From NCBI GenBank assembly GCA_018894105.1, contig CM032126.1:28060391-28124390 (forward strand): DNA of 64,000 nt, in the 5' to 3' direction. Positions within the stretch are counted from its first letter, which is position 1. Every line of letters begins with the position of its first letter. Position numbers and translations under genes: made by a program. This document shows, piece after piece, positions 10,547-23,050 of this stretch. The notes under the pieces were generated by a model that did not search any database, had not been told where the DNA came from, and worked only from the letters and a program-made list of their open reading frames with translations. This stretch comes from Jacaranda mimosifolia (taxonomy: Eukaryota > Streptophyta > Magnoliopsida > Lamiales > Bignoniaceae).

Positions 10547-11465
10547 CAGGGCTGTCAATGAGTCGGATTCGAATCGAATCATGTTGGATCCAAGTACGAA
10601 TCCAAAAGTAATATGTTAGATTCAAATTCGATCCAAGATCCATCGGATCTGTAGTTGGTATAACCATATTAGGATCCAAATAAAAGTCGGATATCCATCG
10701 AAATCCAAAACAATTCAAATTTGAATATTTTAAAAAACATCATATATTTATTTTTTTTCTAAAAATTTAATAGAATCCAAATTCAAAGCAATCATTATTA
10801 AAAAAAAAAATACAACAGATTAATGAATAAATTTTCAAGTTTATTTATTACTTAAAAGCAACAATAGAATTTAACTCAATCACATTCATTTACCAAATCA
10901 TTACATTTTAGATTTCGTTGCTGATAATAATACTTATTTGACATTATAAATACGTAGTTATACTTGATTATTAAATCAACTAACTATAGACTCAAAGTTT
11001 TATAAAAAAGAAACTCATTTTGATCAAATCGAGATTTGCATTGCATTCTTGCCATATTATTGCATTTGGCTCATACTCATTATTCTTCCTGCATCATTTT
11101 TTTTTAATAAAAATAGATAAACAAGTGATGTAATTATGATATAAATAAGCTCAAAATCTAACAATTTATATGAAAAACACCTGATTTGATATATTGTAAA
11201 GGAGTTCATTACTTCCTTCATCCAAATATACTCATTAGCATTATTATAGGACCATGTGTATACATATGTATAATACTAAACATATTCGGATTAGAATTAT
11301 TAATGGATCGGATCGAGCTATATCCGTATTCGCTCAATTTATTTTAGATTACGAACTTTTTTAATTGGATTATGTCTGTCGAATCTTTTATTGATTAAAG
11401 ATCCTAAATAATTGGATCGAATCCGAATTGAATTCGGATTAAAATCCGCTCCATTAGTAGTCCTA
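10547..11465. mobile_element. Non-autonomous hAT-type element
   Basis: A 919-bp element flanked by the 8-bp duplication TTTATAAT (10539-10546 and 11466-11473). The ends CAGGGCTGTCAATGAGTCGG and CCGCTCCATTAGTAGTCCTA are imperfect inverted repeats. Subterminal regions repeat GGATTCGAATC/GGATCC-like motifs on both sides. No transposase reading frame. Confidence 0.75.
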
Positions 11466-11649
11466 TTTATAATAATCCAAATTTACCCTCCTAAAAGTTT
11501 TCCAAAACAAATAGTTCAATTAGATCACAAATGTAATTCTAATAAATCCCACTAACCCACTTGAAGATGTCTTTTTATATGGATTGGGCTCATCTTGTTG
11601 ACCAAACAGTCCAATCGACCAGAAAGTTAGGGTTAAGGAAAAAGATAAG

Positions 11650-12292
11650 TGATGCGGGTTGAATCTTGCAATTAGGGAACAAACGTTAGGGTAGTTGAAA
11701 CGATCATCGGCTAAGACCCTCTGATGCTTAAGTTAGTAAATATTCGATAGGAAAGCAATTTAGCAGAGTAATAGCTTCGAGAATGGATAAAAAGCATACA
11801 TGTGTCTATGAAAAGAGAATATTTATAATGTCTGTTGAGAAATCGAAAAGACGGCCCTCTCCCTATTGTGGACTAGTCCTTCCCTCTCCACATAGGGGTA
11901 TTATAGGTCTTTTTTGACCTGGTTGGCCACCATGCTTATGATCGGTTGGAAATAAGGAGCACCCTTATTGTCATTAATGCGGAGGTAATGGGCTAACGGG
12001 GCCATTAATGCGGATAGGATCGTAATTCTGCCATATTAAATGCGGACATAACTAGTGGTAGACACTGCAATTAATGCTCCCTGTGGCTGGGACTCTGCCT
12101 CATTGTGTGCCTTGCTCGACCTCATTTGGTCAATGGGGCCAATTGAGCTCCACTTGTGGTTCTAATCGATCTATCCATGAGGTCAATTCATTGTATATGT
12201 ATCTTGTCGCAGGCATTCTTACTTGAGCTCGAGGGCTAACTTGGGCCTGATCGTGACGTCGATTATTGGGCATATGGGCTATACCCATATCA
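11650..12292 (-). mobile_element. Possible solo LTR or LTR relic
   Basis: GC-richer than its surroundings, and bounded by TGATGCGGG and ACCCATATCA, i.e. TG...CA ends with a short TGAT/ATCA inverted repeat. On the minus strand it would begin TGATATGGGTATAGCCC. No matching 5-bp target duplication is visible, so the assignment is tentative. Confidence 0.35.
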
Positions 12293-12454
12293 CCACCATT
12301 TTATACTCCATATTATCCACTAAATAATTTCAAAACCACTTCTCGCAACTTTTAGAATTCTTCCTCCAACTGACATTTTAAATCCAAAACTAGCATGTTT
12401 CTGCAGAGGTGTTGCTTTTTGTTTTTGCCTGCAAAGTAGGTTTGCTTTTATTCT

Positions 12455-12890
12455 TTTATATATATTTTTCTTTTGTGTTCTTTTTAATTATGTGATTGAT
12501 TTTTTATTCTCTCTCTCTCTCTCTCAAATATAAAAATGGGTCCATCACCATATTTTTATTTCAGGTATGACTTCTTTTGTTTCCTTTTTTCTTTCTTTCT
12601 TTTGTGTTCTTTTTAAATGTGTGATTAATTTTTTGTTTCCTCTTTTGCAGAGAAAAATATTGGTCAATCGGCATATTTTTCTTTTAGGCTTGATTTCTAT
12701 TTTTTTATTTTTCTCTTTTGTATTCTTTTCAAATGTGTGATTAATTTTTTTCTCTTTTTTTTGCAGAGAAAAATATAGCGTGAAAAAAATAGGTCATCGC
12801 TATATTTTTCTTTCAGGTTGATTTTTAATCTTCTTTTCTTTCCTTTTTTGCTCTTTTCAAGAGTTTGATTAATTTTTTTTGTTATTTAAA
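12455..12890 (+). repeat. Tandem repeat, ~115-130-bp period, 3-4 units
   Basis: The phrase TGTGTTCTTTTTAA-ATGTGTGATTAAT recurs near 12474, 12604, 12718 and 12848. GCAGAGAAAAATAT and CATATTTTTCTTT occur once per full unit. Pyrimidine-rich with a short (CT)n run near 12510. Confidence 0.75.
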
Positions 12891-13479
12891 ATGATTATAA
12901 TTTTTTAACATATAATATATATAATATAACTTAGAGTACTTTTAGTTTTATTTTAAATTTAGTTTAAAGACACAAAAATGTTATTGATATCTACAAAGAA
13001 ATTCATTATTGCAAAAAATTATAGATAATATATATGTATTTAAAGTATAAATTGATATTGATTATGGTGAAGGGGAAATATACAATAAAAAAATAAAAAA
13101 AATACATAACACTTATTTGTATATGTGCATGAAAACTGCATGTGATGACTATTAGTATGATTTAAATGAATTTTTGTCTATCAAAATTAATAAAATATTG
13201 GGCTTCTACTCTAAAATTTATTCATGTAGAATCAAAATTCGAGTTAAAAAATGACTCTTTAGATGCCTTTTTGACTTTTAGAGTTGGTTTTTATACAGGT
13301 TGAGTTCCTAATAGGCTTATACTCATTGAGATTGAGGACCCTATCTTGATTGGGCTTAATTTGGTATGTTCAATTACCTTTTTTATTTAATTAATTTGGC
13401 CTCTTATTGGATTTTTACTTTTATGCATTTAGAATCTCAAAATGAAAATTGGAATATCTTCTAAATCACCTACTTTTAA

Positions 13480-13835
13480 TTGGAGACTTACAAATTGTTT
13501 GTTTATCTTTTCAAAGCCATTTTCACCTATTTGTACTATTTAAAAATGAATTATCAACAACTTATCTCAAATTTTAACCCAAATTTCAACTCATTTATAT
13601 CTCAAAGCATATTCCCCAATAATATATATCTTTTTCCGAATAACCTATATATCTTTTCTCTTTATGATCTATCTCCTCCACTTACATTTATTAAACCATA
13701 TATAATTATTATTTTTTCAACAAACTGTTTAAATAAAAATTCATTTTCAACTCATTTTCTCTAACTAACTTCTTAAATTTTAAAAATACCAAAAATAAAA
13801 ATGAAAACATAACCTAACAAGCTCTTAGTTTTTCA
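13480..13835. mobile_element. MITE-like relic, family 1
   Basis: Ends GAAAACATAACCTAACAAGC, a diverged form of the AAAACATAACCAAACAAGCC terminus seen at 7840 and 8980. The left end was not found. No plausible coding sequence. Confidence 0.35.
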
Positions 13836-15274
13836 TATTGAAAGTATGATTTAGTTTTTATTTTAAATTTCCTTAGCATGGTAATTAATTTTATCATAAT
13901 TTTTTCTTAACTTACTTAACTTAATTTTAATTAATTTTAATAGACAATCAATTTATAAATTTATAAATTCATTTATTCGTTACTTCGGGACGCAACACTC
14001 TATTAAAGATTCGTACTCTCTAGAAGCTTTGGTAATAAGGTATCGCTTAAGACTTGGGAAGCTTCCCTTGTTGCCGGTGGGATGAGTTCAAAAGATTAAT
14101 TTTTACCTTTTTTCCCATAATTTTTATTACTCAAATTTGACTAACACATTTCTGGGAGTCACTTTCGGGGAGTCCAAACTTGAAAGAGAGATATCTAAAT
14201 TTGAGATCGATATATAGGATAATGACAATAATGGTGGACCGAATTGTATGACAGTAGGTTCAATGACGGTGAAGTTGGAGTTGGCAGCAGTAGGAAACCA
14301 ACCCTCTGCTTGAAGTAGGGGTGGTCAAGAGGCCGCTTCCCATGGCTAGCCGATCACCCCCATGCAGGTGTGTCACTATCGTTCCAAACAGTTGTGCTAG
14401 TGTTGATTTGGTCCGAGTTTATGGGGGTTGTTCCTCTCACAGCGTCGCAATGTTTTTTAAGTTTGCAAGCCCTTCATTAAACACGTCTTACAGTTTTACT
14501 TCTGGTTGTCAGATTTTGCATTTTGAGCACATTCCTCAGTTCTTAGTCATTGAATCATCTTTTCTGTTAGAGTCAGAGTCTAGTTTAGGGTCTAGGTCTC
14601 CAGATTAGGGCTCTTCTGAGGGAGAACCCAAGAATGCTTTTGTTTTAGATGAGAGCTTCTGGGAATTAACATTATGTCTTGTTTATACTAATATATATAT
14701 ATATATATATTATTTTATACTGCATCCACCTCACTTCATCAATCAATCTTGTTTTAGTAATTCTAAGAATTAAATAATGTTATTTTTCATGATCTATATT
14801 GTATACAATTAAAATGCATTACACGAGTGAATCATATGGTTTATTAATAAATCCCATAAAAAAGTTTCGCCAATAGTGAAATCATGTCTTCATTTATTAT
14901 TTATGATTAAATTTTTTTATTTATAATTAATTTATATGTCTAATCCAAATATGGAAATATTAAATGAAGTTAAAATAAATGGGTAACTCTAGAATTTACA
15001 ACTAAACAAAGTTAATAATGGATTGTTTGGAGAAAAATGCAATATTTTGGAATCAACATAATTTATAAAATTGAAACTTAATCAATGAAATATCAACAGA
15101 AAAATGATTACATGATAATAGATAAAAATAATTAATTAGGACCCTAGAATACACATATTTATTTTAAGAAATAAGAAAATAATATTTTGACGATATTTTG
15201 CAGGTATTTTAAAAAATACTCTCAAAGAATGAAGGACATATTTTATTTCATTTCTCATTGAAAAATGTTTTGGG
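13836..15274. other. Unassigned AT-rich region
   Basis: Contains a GC-richer patch (about 14230-14660) with a 95-codon reading frame that I do not recognise and regard as non-coding. A short (TA)n run lies near 14690-14712. Confidence 0.35.
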
Positions 15275-15457
15275 AAGCAAAGTCCTTGTTTGTTTATATT
15301 TTGCCACAATATTTTTCATTTTCCAAAATATTATCAAATATGATGGTATATTTCCCAATTTTAATTTCTAGAGCACTAAATTTAATACCCAAAATGTCTC
15401 TTTCAAAACACACCAAAACATTCTACACCCCAAAATCCATACATATCTTATTCTACA
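15275..15457. mobile_element. MITE-like relic, family 1, cut by hAT element
   Basis: Starts GTCCTTGTTTGTTTATATTTT, resembling the inverted terminus of family 1. It is interrupted at 15458 by the start of a hAT-type element. Confidence 0.3.
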
Positions 15458-16954
15458 TAGGGGTGCGCATTCGGTTAAATCGATCGAACCGTTTGGTTCT
15501 ATCAGTTAATCGAAATTTTTTGTTTTTTGAAAACCGTAATGAAAACCGAGCCGAACCCAAAAAAAAAGGATTTTTTTTTTTTTGTATCAAAAAATTGTGA
15601 TACAGGTTTGTTTAATAAAAAAATTGAATTGGGTTACTTATTCTTTTAGTACCAAAAAAATTATTTGATAAAAGTATATTGATAAAAAAAATATCATTTT
15701 AGGTGAAAATATTGAATTAGATTAAATAGAAAATTAAATCTTAAACTCAGTCTACTAAAGTTAAATAGCTAATTAATCCAATGACATTATAATATAGATT
15801 GTGGATTTGTAAAGTTTGTGAAAAATACAATTATAACCTTATTAAATCATCATTTCTAAAGGATAATTTTGGAATATTGAGAAAATTTATATCCGAACTA
15901 TTTTTTTTATTTTATGTTGAACTCTCCAATTTATCCTTCAAACTATATTGTCAATTTTTGTTGTTAGAATAATTAAAATGACAAATTATGTAAATAAACA
16001 GAAATAACTTTTATTTTAGACATAAAATGGTCTTTGTTTTTATAATAATATAGATAAAAATTTTATTGGCCAGTAGATGCAATATACTACTAGTACTACC
16101 ACAAGAATAGCTGAATAGGATTCAAACCCTTATCCCTTAGTTTGCAATTTAAATTGAAATTTCAATTTTACTCACCAACATACCCTATTATATATATAAG
16201 CTTAATTAATTAATTAAAGAAAAGATTTTAATTTTCTTTTTATATAACATTTTTTGCTCTTTAAATCATAGTCATCTATATTTTATATGTAATATGTATT
16301 AGTTCGTATAATAAAAAAATTATGCAACTGTACCGTTTGAGTTTAGAAAAAATATCATTTTTTTTCTCTTTGTATCATAACTATTCATGTTTTTATATGT
16401 CATATATTAATATCCATATTATTTATAAAAAAAATGGTTTTTAATAACTATTTTGATATATTTAGTAATAAGATGATAAAATCAATTATATTTTATAAAA
16501 TAAAGACAATATAATTTTATTTCCTCTTCTCCAATTTTACTTCTTTTTTCCTCAAGTATTTCACTTTATCAAAACTTTCCTTTTGTCTATCCCAAAAACT
16601 TAAAAATACATTAACATTTACATTATTTGAAAAATTATATTTATTTATCTTAGACTTAAAAAATTTAATAAAAAATGTGAAATAAAGCCAAAACTAGTAG
16701 CACTTGAATAATACAATTTTATATATATAAAAAATAAAAAATGGGTTTCAGTTCGGTTAAACCGAACCGATTTGTTTGGTTTTCGGTTTGGTTTTGGTTA
16801 ACTGAGTAAAAAAATCGAACCAAACTGAATTGAAAATTGAATTTTTTTGAAATACAAAATCAAAAACCGAATCGGTTTAGTTCGTTTCGATCCAGTTTGA
16901 TTTTTTCAATTTTTGGTCGGTTCAATCGGTTTTGATTTTTTTTGAACACCCCTA
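15458..16954. mobile_element. Non-autonomous hAT-type element
   Basis: Starts TAGGGGTGCGCATTCGGTT and ends TTGAACACCCCTA, with subterminal reiteration of CGGTT/AACCGA motifs at both ends (around 15470-15560 and 16745-16940). The interior is AT-rich with no coding sequence. No 8-bp duplication is visible, because another element begins at its right edge. Confidence 0.6.
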
Positions 16955-17615
16955 AGCTAGGCTATTCGTTAGGAGTCTCTAGCCTAGCCTATTTATGGCC
17001 TAGTTAGGCTTAGCTTATTTAATAAAAAACCTAGTTAGGGCTTAAAAATTAACCTTTTTTAACTAAATAGGCTAGGTTTAGGCTCTTCTAAAAGCTTGTA
17101 AAGCCTAACAGGCCGGTTTGTTTATCCTCTTCACATAAAAAACACAAAAATAGTGATATAATATTAAATAATTAATTGTATTTGATTTTTTTAATTAGTA
17201 CTTTATGGAATCCTTTATATTGTTTAGTATTGTTTTTTGTTGAAATAATACTATTTTATATTTAGATTTGAACTTTCATAATTATGCATTTGTTATTTAT
17301 TATTTTAATTATCGGCTATCAATGTCTATTATAAGTTGGAGCATATTAAAAATTTAGATTATGTGATATTTTGACTTAATTAAATTTAGATTCTGTGATA
17401 TTTTGACTTAATTAAAACCTTAGTAAAAAAAATAAGCTTTTAGGTAGGCTTACAGGCTGGGTTAAGGTTTTAGAATTTATTAAAAATGATAGGCCTAACC
17501 TTAAAAAAAGAAAATCTATCATAAATAATAGGTTAGGCTCAGGGTTGCCATTTACATAACAAGTCTAGCCTATTTAAGTCAAAGCTTAGTCTAACCTACC
17601 CTCTTTCCATCCCTA
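16955..17615. mobile_element. hAT-like non-autonomous element or relic
   Basis: Reiterated GGCCTAG/CTAGGCT motifs occur at both ends. The right end TCCATCCCTA resembles a hAT terminus. It abuts the previous element directly, so its left terminus may be truncated or nested. Confidence 0.45.
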
Positions 17616-18427
17616 GTTGTGACAAGATTTAGAAAACTTTTAGACACTATTAGCTATACTATTATACCGTGATTATGATCAAATTACACGATTCCCATGA
17701 AATTATAATTCTCATTAGTTGTTGAATTTTTTTTCTAAATTTTAATTTAATATAACTAATTCAATTTTTTATAACTAAAATATCATTGTACCTTTACCTA
17801 AATTTATAATATAATTTTTTTATCTCATTAAACAAGATTAAAATATCCATAATTTTAAATTTTATCTCATCAAATAAATTAAAATTTTCGTAATAATATA
17901 TTTATCTCAAAGATAAATTTTTGAAAAGTATTTTATAAACACCAAATTAGATACTTAGCATCACCATATTTCGTCTTATGAATTTAACTCACTGTGAGAT
18001 TAACACATCCAATTTGCATTTGTTTTGTTTGTGAATTTTTTGATTCTATAATATCTTTATTCTTCTTTTTATATCGACATTATCGGTCCTACTACTATTA
18101 TTCCATGCTTTTTATCCTTTTGGTTATCTAGTTTAAATCCTCTTACAACTAGCTAAAAATGATGAGTCTCTTTTTCTTTTTAATTTAAAGTTTGCTTGAA
18201 TTTATGAACGTAAATAGTTGGTTTTTAGTAACTTTTTCATGACACAATTTTATGTTTTTTGTTTTCTTCATAGTTTAAGTCAGATAGGTGTTCATTTAAT
18301 CTACTTAAATATTTTATTTAGTGTCTTTACTTATTTATAATATTTACTTAAAATTTAAAATTTTGAATGGTTGATCTACAATAATATTATTTTACTAATA
18401 TAAAAAACGAAGCAATATCTCACAAAC
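17616..18427. other. AT-rich region, nothing recognised
   Basis: No recognisable gene or complete repeat. Confidence 0.4.
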
Positions 18428-18640
18428 AATCACAGCCTTTTACTCTTAGCAGTGGAGTCTACTAAAGCGTCACAGGAGTGGTAATGAGTTTCTTGGGTAG
18501 GCCTCGTCAGATCGATGAAACCAACCCATATCTTCTGCTTTCCATTGGACTTGGGTATCGGTGCCACATGAGCCAGCCATTATGAGTATTGGAGTAGTCG
18601 TACATACTCTACTCGTAGCATGCAGCTAATTTGTCTCCTC
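18428..18640 (-). pseudogene. Ty3/gypsy reverse transcriptase fragment
   Basis: Minus-strand translation contains WLAHVAPIPKSNGKQ followed by WVGFIDLT and DALVDSTA. These correspond to the gypsy RT segment usually read as WLANVVPVPKKNGK ... DFTDLN ... DALVDS. A stop codon interrupts it just before WLAH. Only about 70 residues of RT remain, and no flanking pol domains are in register. It is most like Tat-type gypsy RT, but the fragment is too short for firm classification. Confidence 0.7.
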
Positions 18641-19329
18641 TTTGAAGTCTAGGTCTAGGAAGGCTCCAATTCTAGTAGTTTTCTAAGGATCTCAAGGGTA
18701 TATCCCCCCTCTCCTGAGCTCCTCTCATGCTCCAGTTTATCGTTGCTTGGCTTTTCTCTTGCAGTTGCATTCTGCTTTCTTGTTTGCAGCATACGAGGGT
18801 CTTAACGGTCATCACTCCTTCTTTTGCGTTGGGAGGTCGTGTAAGTGGTTGACTCTCGCTACAGATCTCTTTTGAATCATTAAGGTCCCTTTTTTTCTTT
18901 GAGTTTCTCATAGACGACGAGAAAATGATGCTGCTCGGAAGTGGAGCGAGATCCTTTGTGAAAAAAGCAGAGTGTTGGTTCGTCTTCTAACTAACGCATG
19001 TAGAGAAATCTACTTTTCTCAAGAGTTCTTCACTCTGAGAATTTTTACAAATAATTTCCTTGTCCAATTCTTCTCTACTTGGTATTTATAGATTTTAGTC
19101 TTGACGGGCCTAGGTTCATTAGGATTTTCTGCCCTTCTTTATGAGCTTGACTTGTTCTTTGGGCTCTCTAGCCCATTTATTTAGTTAATTAATTTTAAGA
19201 TTCATTTGCTATTTTTAGTCAATTTACCAAATTGTCCTTCAGTTCAATTTTAGCTATACTAGGAGAAAAGCCAATGAAAACACTTGTGGGAATGAATGAA
19301 AGCTATTAAAAGAATAATTTTCTACGTAA
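18641..19329. other. Unassigned, probable retroelement debris
   Basis: Lies between a gypsy RT fragment and a copia RNase H fragment on the other strand. The 79-codon minus-strand reading frame (18672-18911) has no recognised domain. The text at 19000-19200 has LTR-like composition, but no ends could be placed. Confidence 0.3.
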
Positions 19330-19770
19330 GTGGAATAGCTGATCTTGGAATCTGGTTTTCATAAGAAACAAACACAAATCTTGCTGGGGATAGTGATGTA
19401 GATTGGTCAGGAAGTGCAAATGATAGAAAAAGCAATTCTAGAGGATGTTTCTACGTTGGGAACAACTTGTTGTCATGGTACAACAAGAAACAAAACTCAA
19501 TATCTCTACCTACGGCTGCAGGGGTATATGCCCTCTAGAAGCTATTGTACATAGTTTTTGTGGATGAAACAAATGTTGTTGGACTACTGTGTTACTCAAT
19601 GCGATCTAATAATGTTTTGCGATAATACTAATGCCATTAATATTTCCAAGAACCCAGTACAATTCATATAACAAACGTACTAACATTGGACATCATTTCA
19701 TTCGTGAACTTATAGAGGCAAAAATAGTAACTCTAGATACATTGCCACGGCAAAACAACTTGTTATAAAA
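19330..19770 (+). pseudogene. Ty1/copia RNase H fragment
   Basis: Plus-strand translation shows VDWSGSANDRKSNSRGCFYV, then LLSWYNKKQNSISLPTAA, matching the copia RNase H segment (D-DW, DDRKSTSG, SW-SKKQ-SISLSTAEAEY). The conserved E of AEAEY is lost (AAGVYAL). A later frame-shifted stretch resembles CDN-SAI--SKNP. It has the opposite orientation to the copia fragment that follows, so it is a different insertion or was inverted. Confidence 0.75.
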
Positions 19771-20344
19771 GAGAAAAAAAGAGGAAGAGAACTTGGAGGA
19801 AATTTATAGAGGAATGTAGTTTGGTGTCTTATATTAATTAGCTCTACTTTTAAAGTATAGAAAAATTCATTCTAAGTTTTATTTGAACTTTCAATGTTTT
19901 ATTCTATGCTTTCAGATGAGTTTTAAATTAGTTGCAGGAGACAGAGAGTCACATATTGTCTAAAAGAATAGGTCTCTTCTTGATCTTGAAAAACCTTGGG
20001 CTCTATAGATTTAGGTACTTGATTTTGAGAATTTTATTTGCGTAAGAAAAAAAATATGGCGAGAAAACGAGAAGGAAGAAAAAGAACTACATCAGATTGT
20101 ACACAAAGAAATAGGAATCAAATTAAAGTGGTGCCGAAAGACCCAATGACAAAGGGACGCAATAAAAAACGGTAGGGAAAGCATCAATATCACTCAACCT
20201 AGAAGAACCTAAAATCGAGACAGATGAAATCTCAACTGATACGTTACGGGTACACTTTCTCCCGACCTCCCTCTCTGAACTAAGCAAAATTAATCCGTCG
20301 AATATTTCTGAAACACTATATGTTTGGGGCACATCTACAAATTT

Positions 20345-20910
20345 GACATTCGATGATGACATTGTGATAACTAAAGCCATTTGCAAGCATAACTTGGTTA
20401 AATTTTACATGCCATTGCCAAGGTGCTTGTTTTAAGCCATATAATGACTTCACTAAGTTACACACCTTCTTCTTTTGTCCTGGAACAACAAACCCTTTTG
20501 GTTGTTCCATATAGATTTCGTCATCTAAATCACCATTTAAAAGGCTATTTTAATATCCATTTGATGAATTTCAAGATTATCGATAGCTGCAAATGCAACC
20601 AACAACCTAGTAGATGTTATTCTAGTCACTGGTGAATAAGTGTCAAAGTAGTCTAGACCTTCTTTTTGTCTATATCCTTTGACCATTAATCTCGCCTTAT
20701 ATTTATCTATTGTACCATCTATTTTCATCTTCTTCTTGAAAATCCATTTACACTCTAAGGGTTTATTTCCAGAAGAAAGATCCACCAATTCCCATGTGTG
20801 GTTTTGCATAATGGACTCAATTTCGCTATTTATTGCCTCTCTCCAAAATGAAGCTTCTAGCATTGTCATAGCCTCAATGAAAGTTCATGGTTCACTTTCT
20901 AGCACATAAG
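20345..20910 (-). pseudogene. Ty1/copia reverse transcriptase, truncated
   Basis: The minus-strand frame at 20869-20537 reads WREAINSEIESIMQNHTWEL, then KWIFKKKMKIDGTIDKYKAR and QMDIKIAF, the N-terminal part of copia RT (usual QMDVKTAFLNG). The next frame (20510-20360) has VCNLVKSLYGLKQAPWQWH. The homology stops at about 20360, before the YVDD catalytic motif, so the polymerase active site is missing. The two pieces are separated by a frameshift. The fragment lies downstream of the integrase at 21189-21915 in normal pol order. Confidence 0.9.
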
Positions 20911-21188
20911 TCAAGAAATCGGGTCCAAATGACTTAGGTATTCTAGCCCTCTTGCTACGTCTAAGTTCATTTTCCTCTTTGTCTGATTCTTGAAACTTCT
21001 CGAGGTCCTTTAATTGAGATTCATCTTTCTTTGTTTTTACAAGGAAACACATTCTCAAGGAAACTTACATTCCTTGACTCGATAATAGTATTAACATAAA
21101 TGTCATCTATATCATATTTGTGTATAAGGAATTTATACACTGCACTATTTTGTGCATACCTAATAAAGATTCCATCAACTATTTTAGG

Positions 21189-21915
21189 TCATATCTTGAC
21201 CATTTTAGGATGTGGGACCCCTACCTTAGCTAGACACCCCCACACTTGAAGATATTGGTAAGAAGGTGGATGACCTTTCCAAGTATGTGGTTTGCAATTA
21301 ACATTGCCCCACATGTTTTGAGGTGCTCCTATATTTATTAACAAAGCGTTCATCGTTTCTTTCAATATTCTATTTTTATGCTCTGCAATACCATTTGATT
21401 GAGGTGTATATGGAGCTATCACTTCATGCAATATTCCATGTTCTGCACAAAACTCTTCAAACGGGTAAACATATTCCCCTCCTCTATCAATTTGAAGAGT
21501 TTTTATTTTCCTCCTAAGTTGATTCTCAACCTCACTTTTATATTGTTTAAATACTTCCAAAGCCTCATCTTTACTTGAAAGTAAATAAGCATAGCAATAC
21601 CAAGTGCAATCATCAATAAAAGTTATAAAGTATTTCTTTCCATCTCTAGATTGCAATATTTTTAAATCACATATATCAATGTGAATTAAATCTAATGGTT
21701 CAATGCTTCTTTCAATTGACTTAAAAGGAATTTTTGTCATTTTTGCCTCAATGCAAATTTCACATATTGATTGTAAGTCAAGATTTAATTTTGGTAATAG
21801 GCCAATATATACAAGTTTAGAGATTAACTTGTAGTTAACATGTCATAATCTATGATGCCATAAATTAGACAATGCAAACAAGTAGGAAGAGTTTATTTTA
21901 TTATTAGAATTAACA
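21189..21915 (-). pseudogene. Ty1/copia GAG-pre-integrase and integrase domains
   Basis: The minus-strand frame contains a GAG-pre-integrase zinc-binding end (HVNYKLISKLVYIGLLPKL, CEICIEAKM). The integrase core follows with catalytic D in LDLIHIDICDL, D in LQIDRGGEYV and E in YTPQSNGIAEHKNRIL, so all three DDE residues are present. Its upstream end is interrupted at 21916 by a hAT element. It continues toward RT at 20910, but with disrupted frame after 21189. Confidence 0.9.
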
Positions 21916-22491
21916 TAGGGGTGTAAGATGAGTCGAGCCGGCTCATGAGTCTCGTGAGTGGGCTCAATTATTGCTCGACTCGAGCTTGAGCTTTAACATG
22001 AGCCGAGCTCGAGCTCCACTTTAGTTGTTTGAAAGCTCATGAGCATGAGCCGAGCTCGAGCTCCACTTTAGTTGTTTGAAAGCTCATGAGCTGGCTCATG
22101 AGCTTTTTCCTATTTTTAAATATTTTTTATATATTAATTAAATAATTAATATGTATTAATAATTTACTTTTTTTTCTAATTTTAAATATTTATTTTATAT
22201 GATTAAATAATTATAATATATTATAATTTAAATCATTATAATAATTATTATGATATATATTATAATTTAATATATATTTTATTTATAATTATAATTATAA
22301 TTATTTTATTAATTATTATTAAATAATTATGATATATTAATAATTTAATATTTTTATTTAATTTAAAGTTTTCTGGTGAGGCGGTTCGAGCTTGAGCCCT
22401 TAAAAGCAAGCTCATCGAGCTCGAGCTCAAAAAATTGGAGCTCGAGCTCGAGCATGTAATTTTTGTCAAGCTCGGCTCATTTACGCCCCTA
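21916..22491. mobile_element. Non-autonomous hAT element in copia pol
   Basis: A 576-bp element with termini TAGGGGTGTAAGATGAG and CTCATTTACGCCCCTA, flanked by a perfect 8-bp duplication AATTAACA (21908-21915 and 22492-22499). Subterminal regions reiterate GAGCTCGAGC and GGCTCATGAG. The centre is extremely AT-rich. It has no coding capacity. It separates the copia protease region from the GAG-pre-integrase domain. Confidence 0.95.
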
Positions 22492-22499
22492 AATTAACA

Positions 22500-23050
22500 C
22501 TTGGTCCATTTTTTCGTGTGATGGTCATTACATTCATCTAAAAAAAACTATCGTACAAATAACCTTTACCAATAAGTATTCCATTTTTAGTTAGTACAAA
22601 CTTGTCGGACTCAAAGACCATTTCAAATCCAGTCCTACTTAACATTGGCCTTCACACTAAGTTCCTTCTAATCCTCAGCACATAAAGCACATTGTTGAGA
22701 GTCAACTCTTTTTCGGACATTTTCAATATTACTTTGCCAACTCCCTGCACCTTGGAGCTTGAGGAATTTCCCATATACAAATTTTCATCCTCAACCTCCT
22801 TATGGGTTGTAAACATATTTCTTTCGGCACATACATGTTGAGTGGCCCTCGTGTCCACCCACTAGTGAATGGGATTTTCAGTTAAGTTTTCCTCTGAAAT
22901 AATTGCAGACAAATTCATGTCTCCTATCTCATCGGATAGTTTGTCCACCTTAGTGATAGCAATATTCATCTCCTCATGCTAATAGAATTTACCGGCTTCT
23001 CAGCTTGTCCCACCATAATAGGTGCAAGAACAACTGGAGTGGCCCGAACT
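22500..23050 (-). pseudogene. Ty1/copia gag start, protease and linker
   Basis: The minus-strand frame at 22858-22652 reads [20 protein letters not shown] and later [35 protein letters not shown], typical of the copia protease region. The protease motif is DTRA rather than the usual DSGA/DTGA. The frame continues after the stop into a linker ending at the hAT insertion (KFVLTKNGILIGKGYLYDSF). Toward 23050 lies a short stretch of gag N-terminus (TPVVLAPIMVGQAEKP). Most of gag, including the zinc knuckle, is deleted between these two parts. The LARD-like element enters at 23051. Confidence 0.85.

Noticed and set aside
14321..14608. 95-codon plus-strand reading frame as a gene
   Set aside because: No domain, no splice context and ordinary composition for a random frame in a GC-richer patch.
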